Assembly (NCBI GenBank): GCA_038259365.1
Contig: JBBSOW010000101.1
Location: 1-11,004 of the forward strand
DNA from: JBBSOW01 sp038259365
GTDB taxonomy: Bacteria > Actinomycetota > Actinomycetes > Propionibacteriales > Propionibacteriaceae
DNA: 11,004 bases
Direction: 5' to 3'
Every line of letters starts with the position of its first letter. Position 1 is the stretch's first letter. Below, piece by piece: positions 1 to 6,997 of the stretch. Made by a program: the position numbers and the translations under genes. Under the pieces are notes generated by a model. The model worked only from the letters and a program-made list of their open reading frames with translations, was not told where the DNA came from and ran no database searches.

Positions 1-21
1 GACACCGGATCAGATCCGTGG

Positions 22-81
22 CGCTCGCCCTGGCGCTTCGCGCTCCATTCCTGAATCAAGCGCGAAGCGCCAGACTGAGCG
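22..81. terminator. Perfect 15-bp inverted repeat; possible clgR-side terminator
   Basis: Arms at 30-44 (CTGGCGCTTCGCGCT) and 59-73 (AGCGCGAAGCGCCAG) are perfectly complementary around a 14-nt loop. After a short internal loop, CGCTC at 22-26 can also pair with GAGCG at 77-81, which already lies in the first tandem-repeat unit. Transcripts from either strand would fold a very stable GC-rich hairpin. No T-tract follows on either strand, which is common for actinobacterial terminators but also fits a simple extragenic palindrome. It lies about 290 bp past the clgR stop, so it could end the clgR transcript or one entering from the left edge. A smaller hairpin (CGGAT/ATCCG, 6-10 and 14-18) lies beside it. 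The structure is seen directly; the terminator role is inferred. Confidence 0.4.
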
Positions 82-289
82 GGCCCGGCAGGAACCCGAG
101 CCGGCTGCAGGAAACTGAGCGGACTGCAGGAAATTGAGCGGGCCGCAGGAAACTGGGCGGGCCCGGCAGGAACCCGAGCGGGCAACACGAAACTGAGCGT
201 GCCCTGCAGGAAATTGAGCGGGCCGCAGGAAACTGAGCGGACTCCAGGAAACTGAGCGAAGCAGTGCATGCCGAGCGGAGGCCAACACA
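73..289. repeat. Degenerate ~19-bp tandem repeat array, about 11 units, with four-unit higher-order period
   Basis: Units start at 73, 92, 111, 130, 149, 170, 189, 210, 229 and 248, with a decayed eleventh at about 268-289. Most are 19 bp (range 17-21), with a consensus close to GAAACTGAGCGGGCTGCAG. Units 4 and 8 (130-148 and 210-228) are identical: GAAATTGAGCGGGCCGCAG. Units 3 and 9 differ at one base. Units 1-4 align in order with units 5-8: both second units (92 and 170) carry the GAACCCGAGC variant, and both first units end GGGCCCGGCAG. This implies duplication of a 76-80 bp block. The unit length is not a multiple of three and there are no spacers, so it is neither coding nor CRISPR. It fills most of the 363-bp gene-free stretch downstream of clgR. 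Function unknown. Confidence 0.9.
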
Positions 290-300
290 GGCAGGCAGAC

Positions 301-340
301 GGAGGAGGGGCGAGAGGGGGGAAGTGGTAGGGGGAGAGCT
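301..340 (-). promoter_or_regulatory. C-rich, G-poor segment in the clgR 3' transcript; rut-like candidate
   Basis: Read on the minus strand, in the direction of clgR transcription, these 40 nt contain about 26 C, 9 T, 3 A and 2 G. Such a C-over-G stretch just past a stop codon (clgR ends at 364) is what Rho-utilisation sites look like. The G-rich plus strand has runs of four, six and five G, so a weak G-quadruplex is an alternative reading. The composition is seen directly; the role is inferred. Confidence 0.25.
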
Positions 341-363
341 TTGGCGGGGCAGCGCGAACAGGC

Positions 364-660
364 TCAGGCGGCCCGGACCATGGTGTGCACGGGAAGCAGG
401 GTGATCTTTTCGTGGACGACCATCTTCTGGCTCACGGTGCCCAAGACGCTGGACAGCGGAACCTCCAGCGCCGAACAGATTGAGGCCAACAGTTCCGAGG
501 AGGCCTCCTTTTGACCGCGTTCCACCTCCGAGAGGTAGCCCAGGCTCACGCGGGCGTCGGCCGAGATGTCGCGCAGAGTCCGCCCCTGGGCGACGCGCTC
601 CTCGCGCAGCGACTCCCCCAGCAGCTCACGTAGCAGCACCGGCTTGTTCAAATCCACCAT
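364..660 (-). CDS. clgR: ClgR-type XRE/Cro helix-turn-helix regulator of Clp protease genes
   Basis: A 98-residue protein with an HTH_3 (XRE) DNA-binding domain at about residues 8-74: an LRELLGESLREERVAQGRTL helix region, then SADARVSLGYLSEVERGQKE and ICSALEVPLSSVL. The SLGYLSEVERGQKEASSELL segment is characteristic of ClgR/PopR proteins, which activate clpP, clpC, lon and related proteolysis genes in Streptomyces, Corynebacterium and Mycobacterium. The protein ends in VRAA. Streptomyces ClgR is itself a Clp substrate through a C-terminal Ala-Ala, so self-limiting turnover is likely here too. ATG start at 660; upstream TAGGG at 7-nt spacing is a modest ribosome-binding site. The gene lies 86 bp after cinA with its own candidate promoter. 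Position after pgsA and cinA matches remembered actinobacterial synteny; the recA region would normally follow further left. Family call is strong; target genes are not visible here. Confidence 0.93.
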   Translation of the reverse strand: MVDLNKPVLLRELLGESLREERVAQGRTLRDISADARVSLGYLSEVERGQKEASSELLASICSALEVPLSSVLGTVSQKMVVHEKITLLPVHTMVRAA

Positions 661-688
661 GATTCAACCCTACCTGCCCCGTGCGACA

Positions 689-717
689 AATCTCATCAGG
701 TCCACGTCCGTTGTCCA
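689..717 (-). promoter_or_regulatory. Candidate clgR promoter
   Basis: On the minus strand TGGACA (712-717, five of six to TTGACA) is followed after 17 bp by GAGATT (689-694, three of six to TATAAT). This would start transcription near 682, about 20 nt before the clgR ATG. No convincing ClgR palindrome (CGC-N5-GCG type) is visible in the 86-bp gap. The -10 element is weak. Confidence 0.3.
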
Positions 718-746
718 GATCGAGCCCGCATTCGTCGGTCTCCTAC

Positions 747-1283
747 CTACTCAGAACGCGAACCGGGTTCACCGCATTCCTGGCGGGTGAGGACCAACCG
801 CAACGCCGCCGCAACGGTGCCGTGACGGATCGCGAGGCGGTCGCCGCTCAGGAGCAGCTCCTGTACCGCCACCGTGTCGGCGTCGGCAAGCGCGATCCAC
901 ACGGTTCCCACGGGCTTGCCTTCCTGACTGGCGGGCCCGGCGACGCCGGTGGCCGAAATCCCCAGGTCGGCCGAACACCGCACTCGAGCCCCCCGCGCCA
1001 GTTGCTCCGCGGTCCGCTGCGACACCGCCCCGTCCTCGGCCAGGACCGAGTCTTCGACGCCGGCCAACTCGTGCTTGAGGTCGCTAGCGTAGGCGATGAG
1101 ACCACCGCGCAACACCGTTGAGGCCCCCGGCACGCCCGCGAGGGTCGAGGCGATGAGCCCAGCGGTCAACGATTCGGCGGTGGCCAGGGTTTCGCCCGCA
1201 CCCCGTAGGGCGGTAACCACCTGGGCGGCTATGGCCTCGAGGTCCGTCCCCTCCCGCCCCGCGGCAACGGCCGGCTCAGCCAC
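747..1283 (-). CDS. cinA: Stand-alone CinA C-terminal domain protein; nicotinamide-nucleotide (NMN) amidohydrolase PncC
   Basis: A 178-residue protein made only of the CinA C-terminal domain (about residues 15-165), without the N-terminal MoCF-like domain of full-length CinA. Known members deamidate NMN to nicotinic acid mononucleotide, recycling the NMN left by DNA ligase LigA into NAD synthesis. Family signatures are visible: ATAESLTAG with the conserved Ser38, RGGLIAYASDLK with the Tyr65/Lys70 pair, GAVSQRTAEQLARGAR, ISATGVAGP (109-117) and KPVGTVWIAL (123-132). The GTG start at 1283 overlaps the pgsA stop by 8 bp (1276-1283), so translational coupling to pgsA is expected; there is only a weak AAGG upstream. 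The chromosomal link to the DNA-processing gene ftsK and the recA region is conserved in many actinobacteria. Catalytic activity is inferred from family membership. Confidence 0.93.
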   Translation of the reverse strand: MAEPAVAAGREGTDLEAIAAQVVTALRGAGETLATAESLTAGLIASTLAGVPGASTVLRGGLIAYASDLKHELAGVEDSVLAEDGAVSQRTAEQLARGARVRCSADLGISATGVAGPASQEGKPVGTVWIALADADTVAVQELLLSGDRLAIRHGTVAAALRLVLTRQECGEPGSRSE

Positions 1284-1878
1284 GGCCTTGGCTCAGCGAT
1301 TCGCGGCGCAGCCGCCAGCCCGAACGGCAGTAGTCCAGCCCGCTCAGGATGGTGGCGACGAAGGCTGCGGCCATGACCACGTACGATACGGGCTCGAGGA
1401 ATCCGGTCAGGGGCAACAGATAGAGAGGCAACGCGACGGATTGCAGCAGGGTCTTGAGCTTGCCGCCGCGCCCGGCCGCCATCACCCCGTACTTCAGCAG
1501 GAGGAAACGCATCAAGGTGATGCCCCACTCGCGCACCAGGATCAGGATCGTCACCCACCACCAGAGCTCGCCGATGATGCTCAACCCCACGAAGGCCATC
1601 CCGGTCAGCGCCTTGTCGGCGATGGGGTCCATCAGCTTGCCGAACTTGGTGACGAGGTTCTGTTTGCGGGCCAAATAGCCGTCGACGAAGTCGGTGAGCA
1701 TCGCGACGACGAAGACGCCCGTCGTGGCAATGCGCCAACCGTCGTCGTCGGGGTGACTGAACAGCATCCAGGCGAACACCGGAACCATCAGGATGCGCAC
1801 CACGGTCAACGCGTTGGGCACGTTCCACGGGGACGGCTCGATTCCTGGTTGGCTCATCTCGGGGCTCTGCTCACTCAT
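1276..1878 (-). CDS. pgsA: CDP-diacylglycerol--glycerol-3-phosphate 3-phosphatidyltransferase (phosphatidylglycerophosphate synthase)
   Basis: A 200-residue integral membrane enzyme that condenses CDP-diacylglycerol with sn-glycerol 3-phosphate to phosphatidylglycerophosphate, the committed step to phosphatidylglycerol and cardiolipin. The CDP-alcohol phosphotransferase motif D-x2-DG-x2-AR-x8-G-x3-D-x3-D is complete: Asp63, Asp66-Gly67, Ala70-Arg71, Gly80, Asp84 and Asp88. N-terminal PNALTVVRILMVPVF (21-35) begins the first transmembrane segment, and several further hydrophobic segments follow (about 48-62, 91-115, 145-160, 164-180). ATG at 1878 has GGGAGA 8 nt upstream; Met8 is an alternative start. 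It lies 28 bp after rimO and overlaps cinA. The PgsA assignment, rather than another CDP-alcohol transferase, rests on the sequence pattern and on the ftsK-rimO-pgsA-cinA order. Confidence 0.94.
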   Translation of the reverse strand: MSEQSPEMSQPGIEPSPWNVPNALTVVRILMVPVFAWMLFSHPDDDGWRIATTGVFVVAMLTDFVDGYLARKQNLVTKFGKLMDPIADKALTGMAFVGLSIIGELWWWVTILILVREWGITLMRFLLLKYGVMAAGRGGKLKTLLQSVALPLYLLPLTGFLEPVSYVVMAAAFVATILSGLDYCRSGWRLRRESLSQGRG

Positions 1879-1906
1879 CTCCGCGCTCTCCCGGGGCGTT
1901 GACCGC

Positions 1907-3388
1907 TCATCGGGTGGTCGCGATCAGATCGACGCCGTCGCTGGCGGTCACGGTTGCGCGCACGATGTCGCCCACGCCCGCGGCGGAGGGGGCCCGCCCA
2001 TCGCCGAACACCAGCGTCGTACCGTCGACCTCGGGCCCCTGATGTTCCGCTCGTCCGAGCAGGCCAGCGTCGGTCGTTTCTTCGATCAACACCGATACGG
2101 GCTCGCCGACGCGCTCGGAGGCCCGCTGATCCATCAGCTCGCTCACCAGATCGGCCAGGCCGGAGCGGCGCGCCTCGATCTCGTCGGCGTCGACGTGGCC
2201 GTCCAGCTTCTCGGCGGCCGTGCCTTCCTCGTCGGAGTAGCCGAACACGCCGACAACGTCCAGTTCGGCGGCGATGAGCCAATCGCGCAGGATCGCCACG
2301 TCGGCCTCGGTCTCCCCGGGAAACCCCGCGATGACGTTCGTGCGGATGCCAGCCCGGGGAGTTAGATCGCGGATGCGGTTGATCAGGTCGAGGAAGGAGT
2401 CGGGATCACCGAAGCGCCGCATCCGTCGCAGCACCGTCGCCGACGCGTGCTGGAAGGACAGGTCGAAGTAGGGCACCACCTTGGCCACCGAGGCCATCGC
2501 GGCGATCAGCTCCGGTCGGGTTTCGGCCGGCTGCAGGTAGGAGACCCGGATCCAGTCGAGTCCCTCGATCTCGCTCAACGAGCGCAACAGCTTCTCCAGG
2601 GCTCGAATATCGCCCAGATCCTTGCCGTAAGAGGAGGTGTTCTCGCTGACCAAGAACGCTTCCCGGACGCCGTGATCGACGAGCCAGCGGGTCTCGGAGA
2701 CGATCTGCTCCGCCGGCCGCGACACGTAGGCCCCGCGGAAGCTGGGGATGGCGCAGAAGGTGCAGCGACGGTCACAGCCCGAGGCGATCTTGACAGGCGA
2801 GCTGGGCCCCGAGCCGAGCCGACGCCGCGTCGCGCGCGGCCCGCTGGCCGGGGCCAGGGAGGCGGGGAGGTCCGGCGCGTCGCCCTGCCGATCCACCGGC
2901 TGCCGATCGAGCGCGCTCGCGTGGCCCGGCAGGGAGACCCCGGCGGCGGCGGCGGGACGCGCCGAAGGCGAGATGGGCAGCAGCGTGCGGCGGTCCCGCG
3001 GCACGTGCGAGGTGTGCTTGTTCCCGGCGATGATCGACGTCAGTCTTTCGGCAATCGTCGCGTACTCGTCGAATCCCAGCACCGCATCGGCCTCGGGCAT
3101 CGCCTCGGCCAGCTCAACCCCGTAACGTTCGGCCAGGCAGCCGACCGCGACGATGGCGCGGTCCTTGCCGTCGGCGTTCAGCTCGGCGGCCTCGGTGAGG
3201 GTCGCGATGGAATCCATCTTGGCGGCCTCGATGAAACCGCAGGTGTTCACCATGACCGCGTCGGCCTCGCTGGGCTCGTCGACCAGTCGGAATCCGCCAT
3301 CCTCCAGCCTGGCCGCCAACTCCTCAGAGTCAACGTCGTTACGGGCGCAGCCGAGGCTCACGAGGTGTACGGCGGTGAGTTGGCTCAT
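1907..3388 (-). CDS. rimO: Ribosomal protein S12 (aspartate)-beta-methylthiotransferase, radical SAM
   Basis: A 493-residue MiaB/RimO-family enzyme that methylthiolates the conserved aspartate of ribosomal protein S12 using two iron-sulfur clusters. The N-terminal UPF0004 domain carries the auxiliary-cluster cysteines Cys14 (SLGCARND), Cys50 (VNTCGF) and Cys84 (AVGCLAER). The radical SAM core starts with CDRRCTFC (Cys205, Cys209, Cys212). The SYLQPAE and GFPGETE segments follow, and a TRAM domain occupies about the last 65 residues. RimO rather than MiaB is supported by the CAIPSFRG context after the cluster. A linker of about 65 residues (129-195) joins the first two domains, making it longer than the roughly 440-residue E. 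coli protein; similar linkers occur in actinobacterial homologues. The frame stays open upstream, but MSQLTAVHLVSLGC is the family N-terminus and lies 2 bp after the ftsK stop. No strong ribosome-binding site is visible, suggesting coupling to ftsK. Confidence 0.96.
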   Translation of the reverse strand: MSQLTAVHLVSLGCARNDVDSEELAARLEDGGFRLVDEPSEADAVMVNTCGFIEAAKMDSIATLTEAAELNADGKDRAIVAVGCLAERYGVELAEAMPEADAVLGFDEYATIAERLTSIIAGNKHTSHVPRDRRTLLPISPSARPAAAAGVSLPGHASALDRQPVDRQGDAPDLPASLAPASGPRATRRRLGSGPSSPVKIASGCDRRCTFCAIPSFRGAYVSRPAEQIVSETRWLVDHGVREAFLVSENTSSYGKDLGDIRALEKLLRSLSEIEGLDWIRVSYLQPAETRPELIAAMASVAKVVPYFDLSFQHASATVLRRMRRFGDPDSFLDLINRIRDLTPRAGIRTNVIAGFPGETEADVAILRDWLIAAELDVVGVFGYSDEEGTAAEKLDGHVDADEIEARRSGLADLVSELMDQRASERVGEPVSVLIEETTDAGLLGRAEHQGPEVDGTTLVFGDGRAPSAAGVGDIVRATVTASDGVDLIATTR

Positions 3389-3390
3389 GT

Positions 3391-5976
3391 TCAGCCACTT
3401 TGCAGGTTGGCGAGCACGTCGTCCAAATCGTCGCCCTTCACCAGCACCTCGCGAGGCTTCGAGCCCTCCGAGGGGCCGACGATGCCGCGCGTCTCCAAAA
3501 TGTCCATCAATCGTCCCGCCTTGGCGAAACCGACCCGCAGCTTGCGCTGCAGCATCGAGGTGGAGCCGAGATCGAGGTTGACCACGAGCTTCACCGCCTC
3601 GAGGACCAGCTCCAGATCGTCGCCGATGTCCTCGGCCTGCTTCGCGGCGGCCGGGGCGGCGGCGACGTCCGCGCGGTAGCTGGGCTGCAGTTGGGTGCTG
3701 ATGTGCTTGACGACCCCTCGCACCTCGTTCTCGGTGACCCAGGAGCCCTGCACCCGGATGGGCTTGCCCGCCCCCATCGGCAGGAACAACCCGTCCCCCT
3801 GGCCGACGAGCTTTTCTGCCCCGGGCTGATCCAAGATGACGCGCGAATCGGTCATCGAGGAGGTGGCGAAGGCCAGCCGGCTCGGCACGTTGGCCTTGAT
3901 CAGGCCGGTGACGACGTCGGTGCTGGGCCGCTGGGTGGCCAACACGAGGTGGATGCCGGCGGCCCGCGCCAGCTGGGTGATCCGCACGATGGAGTCCTCG
4001 ACGTCGCGCGGGGCCACCATCATGAGGTCGGCGAGCTCGTCGCAGACGACCAGCAGGTAGGGGTAGGGCGCCAGCACGCGCTCCGAACCCTCGGGCACCT
4101 TCACGGCCCCGGCCCGGACGGCCTTGTTGAAGTCGTCGACGTGGCGGAACCCGAAGGCGGCCAGATCGTCGTAGCGCATGTCCATCTCGCGGACGACCCA
4201 CTGCAGCGCCTCGGCGGCCTTCTTGGGGCTCGTGATGATGGGGGTCACCAGGTGCGGAATGCCCTCGTAGGCGTTCAGCTCGACCCGCTTGGGATCGACC
4301 AACAGCATCCGCACCTCGTCGGGGGTGGCGCGCATCATCACCGAGGTGATGAGGGAGTTGATGAAGCTGGACTTTCCCGAGCCGGTGGCGCCGGCCACCA
4401 ACAGGTGCGGCATCTTGGACATGTTGGCGATGACGAAGCCGCCCTCGACGTCCTTGCCCAGCCCGACCACCATCGGGTGGTGATCGTTGCGGGCCCGGTT
4501 GGAGCGCAGCACGTCGCCCAGGGAGACGACCTCCTTGTCCAGGTTGGGGATCTCGATGCCGATGGCCGATTTGCCCGGGATCGGGCTGAGGATCCGCACC
4601 TCGTTGCTGGCCACGGCGTAGGCGATGTTCTTGCTCAGCGCGGTCACCTTCTCCACCTTGACGGCCGGCCCGAGCTCCACCTCGTAACGGGTCACCGTGG
4701 GCCCACGGGTGTAGCCGGTGACGGCGGCGTCGATGTCGAACTGGTCCAGCACGCCCTTGAGCCGGGCGACGATGGAGTCCGAGGCCTCGGTGCGCGCCTT
4801 GGGCACGCTGCCGGGCTTCAGCTGCTGGGAATCGGGCAGGGCGTACTGGATATCGCCGGAGAGCTCCAACTGCTCGACCCGCTGGGGCACGGGGGTGTGA
4901 TTGGGCGCCTCCGGCTCGGCGCCCGGCTTCAAGCCGGCGGTCACGGCCTTGTCCGCCTCGGCCCGGTCGGCGTCGGCGCCCTCGGGCTCGTCGTCGATGT
5001 CGGGGCTGAACGCCTCGACCGGCGCGGAGTCCAGCCGGGTCGCGCCATCCTCGCCCGCCTCGAGCTCGGCGGCCTTGCCGCGCTTGCGGCGCTTATCGGT
5101 GACCACGGGCGAGTCGTAGGCCTCGTCGACGCCGTACTCCATGTCGATCTCGCCGCGGATGACGCGACGCTCGTCGTGGCGGTGCTTGGCTTGACGCAGG
5201 CGCTCCGACATCTCGTACAGCGGCATGCCGATGATGACGACCAGCCCGAAGATCGCGAGCAGCACGAGCAACGGGACGGCGATCCACACCGTGAGCAGGT
5301 CCGCGAGCATGCTGGAGGAGACGAAGCCGAGGACTCCCCCGGCGGCCCGCAGCGCTTCGGGGTCGTCGGGATGCGGGCTGTTGTGGGCGATGTTGATCAG
5401 CCCGAGCAGGCCCAGCATGAAGGCGAGCCACCCGACGATCTGCCGGCCGGTGGAACCGTTGCGATCCGGATGGCGCAGCGTGCGCCAGGCCATCGCCCCG
5501 AAGCCCAGGGGCGCGGCGTAGGCCAGGGTGCCGATCACCGAGGTGAAGGCGACGTTGATGCCGCCACCGACGGGATCGGGCAGACCCCACCAAAACTCGG
5601 CGGCCGTGACGATGGCCGCGCCGATGAGAAAGAGCCCGGCCCCGTCGCGGCGCAGGTCGGGGTCGACCTCCTTCGCGGTGCTGCCGATGCGGCGTACCCC
5701 GGCGCCCACGAGGTGAGCCACGCCCAACCACACCGAGCCGATGGCCCCGCCGATGACCTGCGGTCCGGAGCGAGGGGCGGGCTGGCGGGTGTTGCCGCGG
5801 CCGCTTCCCCTGCCGGTTTTGCCACTGGAGCCTTTGCGGGCAGCGCTCCTACCGCCCCGGCTCTGAGCAGGGGTGCGTGCTGTCGGTTTTCTGCTTCCGG
5901 ACGACCGCGAACTCGAAGCCCGGCCGTTGGCCGTGCCCTTTGCAGTCCGCGGCGGGGAAGACGCGCGGGTCGCCAT
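3391..5976 (-). CDS. ftsK: DNA translocase FtsK/SpoIIIE family
   Basis: An 861-residue membrane-anchored DNA pump that clears and aligns chromosome termini at the division septum. Numbering is from Met at 5976. A basic, Ser/Arg/Gly-rich cytoplasmic leader (1-75) precedes about four transmembrane segments (roughly 112-132, 140-164, 178-196, 228-254). Next comes a charged linker of about 120 residues, much shorter than in E. coli FtsK. The motor follows, with Walker A GATGSGKSS (529-537), VDPKRVELNAY, Walker B LLVVCDE (641-647) and ATQRPSTDVVTG. The C-terminal gamma winged helix (about 785-850) contains GSTSMLQRKLRVGFAKAGRLM, which reads KOPS polarity sequences. Start choice: MATRASSP is the usual style of N-terminus. 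An ATG at 5994, preceded by GGTGGGG, and a GTG at 6006 would add 6 or 10 residues. It lies 55 bp after thiL and 2 bp before rimO. Confidence 0.96.
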   Translation of the reverse strand: MATRASSPPRTAKGTANGRASSSRSSGSRKPTARTPAQSRGGRSAARKGSSGKTGRGSGRGNTRQPAPRSGPQVIGGAIGSVWLGVAHLVGAGVRRIGSTAKEVDPDLRRDGAGLFLIGAAIVTAAEFWWGLPDPVGGGINVAFTSVIGTLAYAAPLGFGAMAWRTLRHPDRNGSTGRQIVGWLAFMLGLLGLINIAHNSPHPDDPEALRAAGGVLGFVSSSMLADLLTVWIAVPLLVLLAIFGLVVIIGMPLYEMSERLRQAKHRHDERRVIRGEIDMEYGVDEAYDSPVVTDKRRKRGKAAELEAGEDGATRLDSAPVEAFSPDIDDEPEGADADRAEADKAVTAGLKPGAEPEAPNHTPVPQRVEQLELSGDIQYALPDSQQLKPGSVPKARTEASDSIVARLKGVLDQFDIDAAVTGYTRGPTVTRYEVELGPAVKVEKVTALSKNIAYAVASNEVRILSPIPGKSAIGIEIPNLDKEVVSLGDVLRSNRARNDHHPMVVGLGKDVEGGFVIANMSKMPHLLVAGATGSGKSSFINSLITSVMMRATPDEVRMLLVDPKRVELNAYEGIPHLVTPIITSPKKAAEALQWVVREMDMRYDDLAAFGFRHVDDFNKAVRAGAVKVPEGSERVLAPYPYLLVVCDELADLMMVAPRDVEDSIVRITQLARAAGIHLVLATQRPSTDVVTGLIKANVPSRLAFATSSMTDSRVILDQPGAEKLVGQGDGLFLPMGAGKPIRVQGSWVTENEVRGVVKHISTQLQPSYRADVAAAPAAAKQAEDIGDDLELVLEAVKLVVNLDLGSTSMLQRKLRVGFAKAGRLMDILETRGIVGPSEGSKPREVLVKGDDLDDVLANLQSG

Positions 5977-6031
5977 GAACCCAACGTATGCCATCTTGCG
6001 CCCCACCAGCCACAGCTACACACCTTTTCGT

Positions 6032-6997
6032 TCAGCCGAAGTGATCGAAACCGGCCGTTCCCTGCCACACCGAGCCATCGACGGTCACGCCCGTCCCGGC
6101 GCCCACCTGTCCGATAATCGACCAGCCTTGCGGAACGACGTCTGGCGCAAAGCACGCCGCGAGCGCGTGATCCTCGCCGCCGGTGAGGACGAACCCGAGG
6201 GGGTCCTTGCCGGTCGCGGCGGCCACGGCGCGGATGGGTTCGGCGACCTCGAGGACCGCTGAAGCCACGTCGATGCTCACGCCGGAGGCGCGCGCGAGGT
6301 GGCCCAGATCGGCGAGCAGCCCGTCGGACACGTCGATCATCGCGGTGGCCCCGGCCTCGGCCGCCTCGAGGCCCGCGCCGTAGGGGACGTGGGGGGTCTT
6401 GTGCGCCTCGACGACGGCGCGCGGGGAACGAAAACCGCGCCCCAACACCGCCAAGCCGGCGGCCGACCAGCCGAGCCGACCGCGGATCGCCACGACCTGC
6501 CCCGCGACGGCCCCGGCGCGAGTGACGGCCCGCTCCGCCGAACCCAGCACCGTCATGGCCAGGGTGATCCTCTCGCCCTGGGTGATGTCACCGCCGACGA
6601 GCGGGATCCCGGCGGTCTCGCATTCCTGCTGCAACCCTTGGGTGAAGAAGCGCACCCACGTCATGGGGGTGCTCGCAGGGGCGGAGAAGCCGACGACGAG
6701 GCCCAGCGGAGCCGCCCCCATCGCCTCCAGATCGGCCACGCTGGCGGCTACCGCCTTGCGGCCGACGTCGAAGCCGGTGGACCAATCGTGACGAAAGTGC
6801 ACCCCTTCGACGAGGACGTCGGTCGAAACCGCGACCTTCCCGCTGGCCACCGCCAATACGGCCGCGTCGTCCCCGGGTCCCAACAGCACCCGCGGCCCCC
6901 CGCTCAGGCTCTTGGTGATGATCTTGATCAACTCGAACTCCCCCACGTCGCCGATGGTCTGTTGGGGTCGGGGGTGTTGAGGCTGCGCGCTCGTCAT
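6032..6997 (-). CDS. thiL: Thiamine-phosphate kinase
   Basis: A 321-residue kinase that phosphorylates thiamine monophosphate to thiamine diphosphate with ATP, the last step of cofactor synthesis. It belongs to the AIR synthase/PurM fold superfamily. Motifs present: GPGDDAAV (40-47), STDVLVEGVHF (58-68), the SVADLEAMGA region (86-95), GGD (135-137), DVSDGL (222-227) and GGEDH (273-277); the acidic residues in these bind Mg-ATP. The ATG at 6997 is preceded by AAGGAAG at 5-6 nt; the open frame extends to 7309 but upstream residues are unlike the family. The first 14 residues are Pro/Gln-rich and probably disordered. It is divergent from the RAM-domain ORF at 7072 and close to ftsK (55 bp). In many actinobacteria thiL is followed by rpmB or recG; here ftsK follows directly. 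Confidence 0.96.
   Translation of the reverse strand: MTSAQPQHPRPQQTIGDVGEFELIKIITKSLSGGPRVLLGPGDDAAVLAVASGKVAVSTDVLVEGVHFRHDWSTGFDVGRKAVAASVADLEAMGAAPLGLVVGFSAPASTPMTWVRFFTQGLQQECETAGIPLVGGDITQGERITLAMTVLGSAERAVTRAGAVAGQVVAIRGRLGWSAAGLAVLGRGFRSPRAVVEAHKTPHVPYGAGLEAAEAGATAMIDVSDGLLADLGHLARASGVSIDVASAVLEVAEPIRAVAAATGKDPLGFVLTGGEDHALAACFAPDVVPQGWSIIGQVGAGTGVTVDGSVWQGTAGFDHFG

Noticed and set aside
10..288. A 92-residue minus-strand frame over the repeat array
   Set aside because: It is made of the 19-bp units read in shifting frames, since the unit is not a multiple of three. The product is Ala/Pro/Arg/Ser repeats with no family likeness, and no ribosome-binding site supports it.
73..289. CRISPR array
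   Set aside because: Units are only about 19 bp, directly abutting and divergent, with no unique spacers and no cas genes nearby.
301..340. G-quadruplex on the plus strand
   Set aside because: Only three runs of three or more G with loops of 5 and 8 nt. A fourth run is just GG, so the rut-like reading of the other strand seemed more useful.
2447..3679. A 410-codon plus-strand frame opposite rimO
   Set aside because: Antisense shadow of rimO: compositionally biased product, no motifs, and the minus strand has all RimO cysteines and domains.
3389..4201. N-terminal extension of RimO by 271 residues
   Set aside because: The frame is open only because it overlaps ftsK out of frame. The extension is Arg/Gly/Pro-rich, and the family N-terminus begins at 3388.
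3400..6117. A 905-codon open frame on the plus strand opposite ftsK
   Set aside because: GC-rich codon usage in ftsK leaves the antisense frame free of stops. Its product is His/Asp/Gly/Val-rich low complexity without domains, while the opposite strand has full FtsK motifs.
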